From JBKEDC01 sp047975205 (GTDB lineage: Bacteria; Bacteroidota; Bacteroidia; Bacteroidales; Prolixibacteraceae): a stretch of 24,424 nt of DNA. Under the pieces are notes generated by a model, which saw only the letters and a program-made list of their open reading frames with translations, was not told the DNA's origin and made no database searches. Shown piece by piece: positions 1 through 6,033 of this stretch (its first letter is position 1; every line of letters begins with the position of its first letter). A program made the translations under genes and the position numbers. Where the stretch lies: positions 1 to 24,424 of the forward strand of contig JBKEDC010000014.1 of assembly GCA_047975205.1 (NCBI GenBank). Direction: 5' to 3'.

Positions 1-2
1 AT

Positions 3-161
3 GCCGATTGGCATGGAGTGGGGCATAACGCCGTAGCTACTTTCAACGGCAAAGACTACTTAGTATTTCATGGCTATGATGCCCACGATGAAGGTCGTCC
101 GAAATTAATTATAAAAGAAATACAATGGAGTGAAGACCGCTGGCCAAGTGTATCACTCTAA
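3..161 (+). CDS. GH43 family arabinanase, C-terminal end only
   Basis: This is the last 52 codons of a gene that begins left of the window; the frame is open from the edge to a TAA at 159-161. The residues read ADWHGVGHNAVATFNGKDYL, then VFHGYDAHDEGRPKL, and end in WSEDRWPSVSL. The GHNAV block, the YLVFHGYD strand, the GRPKL turn and the closing W-x-x-x-x-WP are typical of the last blades of the five-bladed propeller of GH43 endo-arabinanase-like enzymes (family knowledge). Such enzymes cut alpha-1,5-arabinan, a pectin side chain, usually in the periplasm or on the cell surface. The signal peptide and catalytic acids lie outside the window, so the exact specificity cannot be judged. The neighbouring rhamnosidase remnant fits a former pectin (rhamnogalacturonan) utilisation locus. 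Confidence 0.72.
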   Translation, partial: ADWHGVGHNAVATFNGKDYLVFHGYDAHDEGRPKLIIKEIQWSEDRWPSVSL

Positions 162-192
162 AAACATAAGCTGCCACACAGTGCAAAAAGGC

Positions 193-216
193 AAGAGAAT
201 CACAGTGCATTCTCTT
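193..216 (+). terminator. Hairpin upstream of the main terminator
   Basis: An 8-bp perfect stem, AAGAGAAT (193-200) with ATTCTCTT (209-216), has an 8-base loop. It sits between the arabinanase stop codon and the stronger hairpin at 228. There is no T-run, so it may only add transcript-end stability. Confidence 0.4.
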
Positions 217-227
217 CCTCGGTTTAA

Positions 228-252
228 AAGCTGCCTTCGGGCAGCTTTTTTT
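228..252 (+). terminator. Rho-independent terminator of the arabinanase gene
   Basis: An 8-bp stem, AAGCTGCC (228-235) and GGCAGCTT (240-247), is closed by a stable TTCG tetraloop. A run of seven T at 246-252 overlaps the end of the 3' arm. It lies 67 bases after the arabinanase stop codon. Confidence 0.85.
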
Positions 253-327
253 GTTGAAGGTTTAAGGCTTCGAGTATATTGTAGAATGAGATAGGCAATC
301 TCTCAAAAACTTGATTGCGAGTTCTAT

Positions 328-358
328 TTTGTTCATTGATAAGTAACAATTATATTTA
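328..358 (+). promoter_or_regulatory. Bacteroidetes-type promoter of the rhamnosidase remnant
   Basis: TTTG at 328-331, a 19-base spacer, then TATATTTA at 351-358 match the Bacteroidetes sigma consensus TTTG-N19-TAnnTTTG in all but the last base. It lies about 57 bases before the original ATG at 415. The promoter has outlived the gene it served. Confidence 0.6.
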
Positions 359-414
359 CAGCAGACATCTCATCTATGGGTATCCTCTATCTATAATTAC
401 CCAAGCTGAACCCT

Positions 415-926
415 ATGAAAACAACTAATCATACTACTCTTTTTAGGCATTTTTGCAATCAGTTGTAACAACTCAAAAACTCAACTCCAAAAGCTTAAGG
501 TTGAATATGTAGAAACTCCATTAGGTATGAATGTTGAAAAGCCGCGATTCAGTTGGCAGATGTATTCGTCTATTAATGAGAAAGGACTCAAACAGACAGC
601 TTACCAAATATCGGTGATTGATGAAAATCAAAATCCGGTTTGGGATTCGGGGCGTATTGAGTCTGCCGGCTCATTGAATATCGAATATGAGGGCGAAACA
701 TTAAAACCGACTACTCGCTATACATGGAAACTTACTGTTTGGGATAATCATGAGAATAGGCTTTTTGCACAATCATGGTTCGAGATCGGATTGATGAACA
801 CGAATATCTCGGCATGGGAAGGTGCGCAGTGGATTGGTGGCGGAGATGAGGATATGGTTTTGTATTCACACTATTTACCTGTTTTTAAGCTTGGGTATTC
901 TTTGCGGTTCGATTATCTGACAGACC
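415..926 (+). pseudogene. alpha-L-rhamnosidase (GH78-type) lipoprotein remnant, frameshifted and truncated
   Basis: From 422 onward the frame reads a lipoprotein leader, QLIILLFLGIFAISC, then LKVEYVETPLGMNVEKPRFS, YTWKLTVWDN and GAQWIGGGDEDMVLYSHYL. This is the N-terminal beta-sandwich of Bacteroidetes GH78 rhamnosidases, which remove terminal L-rhamnose from pectin. The natural ATG at 415 is followed by four A; with three A it would read MKQLIILLF straight into the leader, so a one-base insertion has put the start out of frame. The family is usually 700-1100 residues, but homology stops after about 170, near 920-926, where the sequence runs into the sucCD terminator. The open frame from the internal ATG at 527 to 1018 has no leader and a non-homologous low-complexity tail, so I do not treat it as a working gene. 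The identification as a rhamnosidase remnant is confident; the exact deletion junction is not. Confidence 0.75.
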
Positions 927-928
927 TC

Positions 929-965
929 AAAAAAAGAGGATACTCACTCAAGAGCACCCTCTTTT
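929..965 (-). terminator. Rho-independent terminator of sucCD
   Basis: Read on the minus strand, an 8-bp stem (arms 958-965 and 932-939, CCTCTTTT paired with AAAAGAGG) is followed by a run of seven U encoded by the A-run at 929-935. It begins 26 bases after the sucD stop codon. Confidence 0.75.
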
Positions 966-991
966 CAAACAATAATAACAATAACAAACAC

Positions 992-1864
992 TCAATAACT
1001 CAAAAGGTCTTTCAATAAAAAAGGAATTTCTCCGGGTTCTTTGGCCACCGGAACTCCAACTTTATTAAAAGCTTTGATTTTTTCTTCAGCTGTTCCCGAA
1101 CTTCCCGAGATAATAGCTCCGGCATGCCCCATTCGTTTTCCCGGAGGTGCTGTTTGCCCGGCAATGAAAGATACTACCGGCTTGTTGATATGATCACGTA
1201 TATATGTTGCTGCTTGTTCTTCGGCATCGCCACCAATCTCTCCCATTAAAACAATGGCTTCTGTTTCAGTATCATCTTCAAACATTTGCAACAAATCGAT
1301 GAAATATAGACCCGCAATCGGGTCGCCACCAATTCCGACTACGGTGCTTTGTCCCATTTCATTTTGGGTAAGGGCATTTCCCACTTCGTAAGTTAATGTT
1401 CCGCTTCGCGACATTAAACCGATATTTCCCTTTCTAAAAATAGATGTGGGCAGAATACCTAATAAAGCTTCTTCGGGAGTTATCAATCCCGGACAGTTAG
1501 GACCTATGAGCCGGGTATTATTTTGAGCCAAAATAGGAGTTATTTTAATCATATCGCGAATGGGCACCCCTTCAGATATAATTACCACCAGTTCAACACC
1601 GGCAAATGATGCTTCCAATGCAGCATCGGCAGCAAAAGGTGCCGGAACAAATATAATAGATGCATTTGCTTGCGTTTGCAGCACAGCTTCCTCCACGGTG
1701 TTAAAAACCGGGATGCCATTAACAGTCGTTCCCCCTTTCCCGGGAGAGGTGCCTGCCACTATGTTTGTTCCATAAGCCTGCATACGTTGAGTGTGAAAAT
1801 CTCCATCGCGACCGGTAATGCCTTGCACTAACAATCGGGTATCTTTATTTACTAGAATACTCAT
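992..1864 (-). CDS. sucD: Succinyl-CoA synthetase alpha subunit
   Basis: The 290-residue protein is full length for the alpha subunit of succinate-CoA ligase. This cytosolic enzyme interconverts succinyl-CoA plus (A/G)DP and phosphate with succinate, CoA and (A/G)TP. The N-terminal CoA-binding Rossmann domain starts LVNKDTRLLVQGITGRDGDF, and the phosphohistidine loop reads GKRMGHAGAIISG with the catalytic His at residue 247 (His246 in E. coli). GPNCPG near residue 122 is the usual ligase motif. The gene starts 17 bases after the end of sucC on the same strand, so the two form an operon and an enzyme complex. In Bacteroidales the enzyme can serve the succinate-propionate route as well as any TCA-type reactions (inference for this organism). 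No oddity seen. Confidence 0.96.
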   Translation of the reverse strand: MSILVNKDTRLLVQGITGRDGDFHTQRMQAYGTNIVAGTSPGKGGTTVNGIPVFNTVEEAVLQTQANASIIFVPAPFAADAALEASFAGVELVVIISEGVPIRDMIKITPILAQNNTRLIGPNCPGLITPEEALLGILPTSIFRKGNIGLMSRSGTLTYEVGNALTQNEMGQSTVVGIGGDPIAGLYFIDLLQMFEDDTETEAIVLMGEIGGDAEEQAATYIRDHINKPVVSFIAGQTAPPGKRMGHAGAIISGSSGTAEEKIKAFNKVGVPVAKEPGEIPFLLKDLLSY

Positions 1865-1881
1865 AGCTCTACTATTTAGTT

Positions 1882-3024
1882 TTAAAGGTTTTTCTTATTG
1901 ACACGTTCCATCAGATATTGAGCTGCTTTGCCCATACTTGCCATCGTTGGAAGTCCTATTTCTTGCAATAAAGCTAAACCGGCTTCAGCATTAGTTCCCG
2001 AAAGGCGAACAGCTATAGGTACAGTCGTTTGCAGTTGTTTAAGAGCAATAACAAGCCCTTTAGCCACATCGTCGCAGCGAGTTATTCCACCGAAGATATT
2101 AATTAGTATGGCCTCTACATTTTTATCGTTCAGCAGTATGCTCATAGCTTCAACCACTTTCTCCGGATTAGAGCTTCCGCCAATATCTAAGAAGTTGGCA
2201 GGTTCTCCACCATAACGTTTTATCATGTCCATGGTAGCCATAGCCAATCCGGCTCCGTTAACCATACAGCCGATGTTTCCATCGAGTTTCACATAAGCTA
2301 AGCCCTTTTCTTTGGCATCGATTTCCAATAATTCTTGTTCGTCGGGTTCACGTAAAGCCAAAATCTCAGCTTGCCGAAATAGTGCATTATCATCGAAGTT
2401 CATTTTGCCGTCGATAGCCATCACATTCCCGCTATTGAGAGTTACCAGCGGATTGATTTCTGCCAAGGTAGCATCAGTATCCATAAAAAGTTGATACAAT
2501 TTCACAAGGACACTTGCTGCTTGTTGTGCCTGTTTAATGTTGGGCATAATTTTCAGCATTAAATTCCGTGCTTGAAATGCCTGAAGTCCGACTAAAGGAT
2601 TGATAGGCAATTTGAGAATGGCTTCAGGATTAGTGCGCGCCACTTCCTCAATCTCAACGCCTCCTTCTGCACTTACCATTAGGGTTACCGATTTACTGTT
2701 TCTGTCGTTAACAAAGCCTACATAAAACTCTTTGGCTATAGACACAGCTTCAGCCAAAAGCACTTTCTCCACTTTACAGCCTTTAATATTCATTCCCAGC
2801 ATTTCTTGCGCTGCAGTTAGAACAGAGAATTCATTTTTTGCCAATTTAACGCCTCCGGCTTTCCCTCGCCCTCCAACGAGCACTTGAGCTTTCACTACAA
2901 GAGGAGTTTCAACTTGTTGTAAACCTTGTTTTACTTCGCTCAGGTCATGACAAAGCACTCGTTTCGGTACGGCTATGCCATAACGTTCGAAGAGATCAAC
3001 AGCTTGATGTTCATGGATTTTCAT
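1882..3024 (-). CDS. sucC: Succinyl-CoA synthetase beta subunit
   Basis: This is the ATP-grasp beta subunit of succinate-CoA ligase, 380 residues from the chosen ATG at 3024. That start gives MKIHEHQAVDLFERYGIAVP, matching the conserved N-terminus of the family (M-x-x-H-E-x-Q-A). The open frame extends 19 codons further to an ATG at 3081, but those residues are not family-like. VLVGGRGKAGGVKLA near residue 50 is the ATP-grasp nucleotide loop. NPLV, and near the C-terminus INIFGGITRCDDVAKGL and RLSGTNAEAG, are the CoA-ligase domain motifs. With SucD, 17 bases downstream, it forms the two-subunit enzyme. The gene is divergent from the kinase gene at 3132, leaving a short intergenic space with a clear promoter only for the other direction. 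Confidence 0.95.
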   Translation of the reverse strand: MKIHEHQAVDLFERYGIAVPKRVLCHDLSEVKQGLQQVETPLVVKAQVLVGGRGKAGGVKLAKNEFSVLTAAQEMLGMNIKGCKVEKVLLAEAVSIAKEFYVGFVNDRNSKSVTLMVSAEGGVEIEEVARTNPEAILKLPINPLVGLQAFQARNLMLKIMPNIKQAQQAASVLVKLYQLFMDTDATLAEINPLVTLNSGNVMAIDGKMNFDDNALFRQAEILALREPDEQELLEIDAKEKGLAYVKLDGNIGCMVNGAGLAMATMDMIKRYGGEPANFLDIGGSSNPEKVVEAMSILLNDKNVEAILINIFGGITRCDDVAKGLVIALKQLQTTVPIAVRLSGTNAEAGLALLQEIGLPTMASMGKAAQYLMERVNKKNL

Positions 3025-3083
3025 ATGGTTTAGTTTTAGGTGATTTTTCCCCTCAACAGCTATCTGCAATAAAAGGTTCATCC

Positions 3084-3114
3084 TTTCAATCCTTATTTAT
3101 TTGCTTTATATTTG
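3084..3114 (+). promoter_or_regulatory. Bacteroidetes-type promoter of the kinase/RapZ-C gene
   Basis: TTTC (3084-3087), a 19-base spacer and TATATTTG (3107-3114) fit TTTG-N19-TAnnTTTG with one mismatch. Transcription would begin near 3121, only about 10-25 bases before the candidate start codons of the following gene. The same box pair recurs before the nrdD riboswitch. Confidence 0.6.
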
Positions 3115-3131
3115 CTTCACATTAGTTTATA

Positions 3132-4574
3132 TTGAAGAACAAAATTGTGAAACAAATTATTAAAGATCAGATAAGTAGGCTTTTTGCGGAAAGATTTGCT
3201 GAAGAGGCTACTCGAATAGACGTATTCCCTGCCAATGGTTCCTACCGGGAATATTGTCGTTTGAGCAGCAATCATTATACGGTTATCGGTGCATGGAATG
3301 CCGATTTACGAGAAAATGAAGCATTCATCTCTTTTTCAAAACATTTTAAAGCACAAGGAATACCTGTTCCCACTATCTATGCCGTTAATGAAACCGGCGA
3401 TTGCTATCTGCAAGAAGATTTAGGCACTCACACGTTGTTTGATTTTCTGACTAAGACTCGGGAAGTTGAGGGATTTTCGCAGCGTATTATTGAGGCATAT
3501 AAGAAAGTTATTCAACTCTTGCCTCAGCTGCAAACACAAGCGGCACAAAACTTAGATTACAGTAAGTGTTATCCGCGTCCGGCATTCGATAAGCAATCGA
3601 TGATGTGGGATTTGAACTATTTCAAATATTACTTTCTAAAGTTAGCGAAGATAGCCTTCGATGAGCAATTATTGGAAGATGATTTTGAACGTTTCACCTC
3701 GTATTTATTGGCAACAGATACACATTATTTTTTATATCGCGATTTTCAAAGTCGAAATATCATGTATAATGAAGGGAAAGTGTCGTTTATTGATTATCAA
3801 GGTGGGAGGAAAGGAGCTTTACAATATGATCTTGCTTCGTTGCTTTATGATGCAAAAGCCGACATTCCACAATCGGTGCGTGCTGAGTTACTCGATTTCT
3901 ATCTCGATGAATTAGCGAAAATTCAACAGGTAGATAGAACAAAATTTAAATCATTCTTTGCAGGCTATGTGCTTATTCGGATTATGCAGGCTATGGGAGC
4001 TTATGGATTTCGAGGATTTTATGAGAAAAAAGAACACTTTTTAAAAAGTATTCCTTTTGCACTCAATAACATGTCTTACATTCTTGATAGCTTTGAAATA
4101 CCGGTTGAAATGCCTGAGCTGATGCGTGTGTTGAAAGAGCTAATTCATTCGAAAGATTTGAAATCGCTTGCTGCCGATAAACCAAAACTCACGGTAAACA
4201 TAAGTAGTTTTTCTTATAAAAAAGGATTACCTCAAGATACATCGGGAAATGGTGGAGGATTTATTTTTGATTGTCGGGCAATTCATAATCCGGGCAGATA
4301 TGAACCTTATAAGAAACTCACCGGAAGAGATACTGAAGTAATTGAGTTCCTAGAAAACAAATCAGAGATGCCGCAATTCATGAGTCATGTATATGCATTG
4401 GTTGATCAATCGGTGGAAACTTATATTAACAGAGGATTTACCGGTCTGTGCGTTAACTTCGGGTGCACCGGAGGGCAACATCGCAGTGTGTATGGTGCCG
4501 AGCAATTAGCTAAGCATCTATCGAACAATTACGATGTAGAACTTGTTTTGAACCACCGAGAACAGAACTTCTAA
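3132..4574 (+). CDS. Fusion of an APH-fold sugar kinase (AmgK-like) with a RapZ C-terminal domain
   Basis: This is a two-domain cytosolic protein of about 480 residues. Residues 1-340 have the aminoglycoside phosphotransferase (APH) fold: YLQEDLGTHTLFDFL near 92, a Brenner-type catalytic loop YRDFQSRN with Asp204 and Asn209, and the metal-binding FIDYQGG with Asp221. The closest functional family is the AmgK-type anomeric kinase of MurNAc/GlcNAc used in cell-wall sugar recycling. Residues 353-480 match the C-terminal domain of RapZ, including FDCRAIHNPGRYEPYK, TGRD and FGCTGGQHRSVYGAEQLA; in E. coli that domain binds glucosamine-6-phosphate (established). RapZ's N-terminal P-loop domain is absent. 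Together these suggest amino-sugar phosphorylation with a built-in sensor (inference). No ATG opens the frame; TTG at 3132 or GTG at 3147 are the candidates, so the start is uncertain. Confidence 0.82.
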   Translation: MKNKIVKQIIKDQISRLFAERFAEEATRIDVFPANGSYREYCRLSSNHYTVIGAWNADLRENEAFISFSKHFKAQGIPVPTIYAVNETGDCYLQEDLGTHTLFDFLTKTREVEGFSQRIIEAYKKVIQLLPQLQTQAAQNLDYSKCYPRPAFDKQSMMWDLNYFKYYFLKLAKIAFDEQLLEDDFERFTSYLLATDTHYFLYRDFQSRNIMYNEGKVSFIDYQGGRKGALQYDLASLLYDAKADIPQSVRAELLDFYLDELAKIQQVDRTKFKSFFAGYVLIRIMQAMGAYGFRGFYEKKEHFLKSIPFALNNMSYILDSFEIPVEMPELMRVLKELIHSKDLKSLAADKPKLTVNISSFSYKKGLPQDTSGNGGGFIFDCRAIHNPGRYEPYKKLTGRDTEVIEFLENKSEMPQFMSHVYALVDQSVETYINRGFTGLCVNFGCTGGQHRSVYGAEQLAKHLSNNYDVELVLNHREQNF

Positions 4575-4603
4575 ATAGCAGAACCGATTTAAGTTTTATC
4601 GAC

Positions 4604-4726
4604 ATGAGTAAAAAAGCATGTAAGAATCCGGATTATAAACGACCCAAAGAGGCAAAGTTTATGTGTAAAAAATGCAAAATCAAAGTGGAGAAAGAAAAGC
4701 ACGTTTGCAAGCCTATAAAGTTGTAA
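4604..4726 (+). CDS. Small zinc-ribbon-like protein, 40 residues
   Basis: An ATG-started frame 29 bases after the kinase stop codon encodes 40 residues, MSKKACKNPDYKRPKEAKF then MCKKCKIKVEKEKHVCKPIKL. Four cysteines and one histidine are present; C-x2-C followed by H-x-C near the end (Cys21, Cys24, His33, Cys35) could bind one zinc ion. It is strongly basic (about a third Lys/Arg), which may point to nucleic-acid contact, but I do not recognise a characterised family. Position before a strong terminator suggests it is the last gene of the kinase transcript. The cysteine spacing makes a chance frame less likely. Confidence 0.6.
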   Translation: MSKKACKNPDYKRPKEAKFMCKKCKIKVEKEKHVCKPIKL

Positions 4727-4728
4727 GA

Positions 4729-4769
4729 AAAAATACCCCCGATTGCAATTCGCAATCGGGGGTATTTTT
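4729..4769. terminator. Bidirectional terminator with 18-bp perfect stem
   Basis: Arms 4729-4746 and 4752-4769 are perfectly complementary over 18 bp around a 5-base AATTC loop, with A-run and T-run at the two ends. It can stop the kinase transcript on the plus strand (3 bases after the small gene's stop) and the cyd transcript on the minus strand (18 bases after the small ORF's stop). Confidence 0.9.
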
Positions 4770-4786
4770 ATATGACTTGGATTTAT

Positions 4787-4894
4787 TTATTGATCATCTT
4801 TTTCTATTTTCTTAATCACCCATGATGCTCCAAAATGACAAACGAGCACTAAAAGAGGGAAAGTTAAGAATCCGAGTGTTGGTATTAAATACAT
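4787..4894 (-). CDS. 35-residue single-span membrane protein, candidate small subunit of cytochrome bd
   Basis: The ATG at 4894 lies 12 bases after the cydB stop codon, and the frame encodes MYLIPTLGFLTFPLLVLVCH followed by FGASWVIKKIEKDDQ. It has one hydrophobic segment (residues 3-26) and a short charged C-terminal tail. Size, topology and place at the end of the cyd operon match CydX-type accessory subunits (CydX of E. coli is 37 residues and stabilises the haems). I see no convincing match to the CydX sequence pattern itself, so this is a functional analogue at best. The terminator immediately after it shows it belongs to the operon. It could instead be an unrelated small membrane protein. 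Confidence 0.62.
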   Translation of the reverse strand: MYLIPTLGFLTFPLLVLVCHFGASWVIKKIEKDDQ

Positions 4895-4906
4895 GATAAT
4901 TTTATT

Positions 4907-6031
4907 TTAATAAGAGTGAGAATCTAATTCATCAGAGCTGATTTGTTTCTTGTTCATTGCCTTCCAAAACCACCAAATATAGGCTACTACGAAAGGAATA
5001 ATTAACGACACATAACTCATGACTGTTAAAGTGAACTGACTGGACGATGAATTTTCAATGGTCAGCGAAGATTGCATATCGGCAAGCGACGGATAAAAAC
5101 TAGTATTATTAAGCCCTGCCAATAAAAACAGCATCCAAACTACCGCCACGGTTCCTCCTCCGGTAAACCATATTCCCTTATGCGTATGGCTGATTAAAGT
5201 TGAAATAATCCCCCAAAGCACTGAAACTACACCAACAAGCAACACAACAAACACTGCAGGCATTTCTATCAGATTATGCCAATACTTAAATGCTTCTACA
5301 TGCACTAATCCGGTGGACGAATCATAAGCATAGCCATCTTTAAATAGCAGAGAGATTAAGAAATATAAGAAGAACACCAAGAAAATTACGGCATTAATCA
5401 TAACTTGCTTTTTACTTAGCTTATACACCGTTTCATCATTAACCGAATTAATGAAATACAAAGCACCTAACACGCGAGCCAAGAAGAATACCGATAAGCC
5501 TAAAGCTACGTTATGAAAATTCAAAACAGCTTCCAATCCGCGAGCTTGCGTTTGCCAGTGCACGATATTATGATCGTCGAGAATAAATTGAGCTCCATTA
5601 AAGAATGTGCCGACAGCCGTTCCAATCAATATCGGTGCCAATATGCCGTTTATCATTAAGAAAGCTTCATAGGTTCTTTGTCCGAGCAGATTTCCCGGTT
5701 TACGACGATATTCATAAGACACGGCTTGAATGATAAAGCAAAAAAGAATAGCTATCCAAACCCAATAAGCCCCCCCGAATGAGGTAGCATAGAATAGCGG
5801 AAATGAGGCGAAAAAAGCCCCTCCGAAAGTAACTAAGGTGGTGAATGTAAATTCCCATTTCCGTCCTAGCGTATTAATACACAATAAACGTTGGTCTTCG
5901 GTTTTAGCCACCTGATACATTAGGCTTTGTCCACCTTGAACAAAACTTAAAAAGACGAATAATGCTCCGAGTAGAGAAACAATCATCCACCAATATTGCT
6001 GTAAGTATAAATAGGATAAATTTTCAAACAT
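4907..6031 (-). CDS. cydB: Cytochrome bd ubiquinol/menaquinol oxidase subunit II
   Basis: The 374-residue polytopic membrane protein has about eight to nine hydrophobic segments and starts MFENLSYLYLQQYWWMIVSL. Family features include the N-terminal W-W segment, FVQGGQSL in the first loop, GRKWEFTFTTLVTFGGAFFA and YEYRRKPGNLLGQRTYE. It is the CydB partner of CydA in the high-affinity terminal oxidase that reduces oxygen to water using quinol, allowing nanaerobic growth and oxygen scavenging in Bacteroidales. It starts 2 bases after the cydA stop codon, so translation is probably coupled. Length is normal for the family and nothing is missing. Confidence 0.95.
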   Translation of the reverse strand: MFENLSYLYLQQYWWMIVSLLGALFVFLSFVQGGQSLMYQVAKTEDQRLLCINTLGRKWEFTFTTLVTFGGAFFASFPLFYATSFGGAYWVWIAILFCFIIQAVSYEYRRKPGNLLGQRTYEAFLMINGILAPILIGTAVGTFFNGAQFILDDHNIVHWQTQARGLEAVLNFHNVALGLSVFFLARVLGALYFINSVNDETVYKLSKKQVMINAVIFLVFFLYFLISLLFKDGYAYDSSTGLVHVEAFKYWHNLIEMPAVFVVLLVGVVSVLWGIISTLISHTHKGIWFTGGGTVAVVWMLFLLAGLNNTSFYPSLADMQSSLTIENSSSSQFTLTVMSYVSLIIPFVVAYIWWFWKAMNKKQISSDELDSHSY

Positions 6032-6033
6032 GA

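Noticed and set aside
527..1018. Rhamnosidase-like open frame as a working gene
   Set aside because: It starts inside the domain, lacks the secretion leader that lies upstream in the same frame, and ends in a low-complexity tail read through the sucCD terminator.
3025..3081. Longer N-terminus of sucC from the ATG at 3081
   Set aside because: The extra 19 residues are not family-like, whereas the ATG at 3024 gives the conserved MKIHEHQA start.
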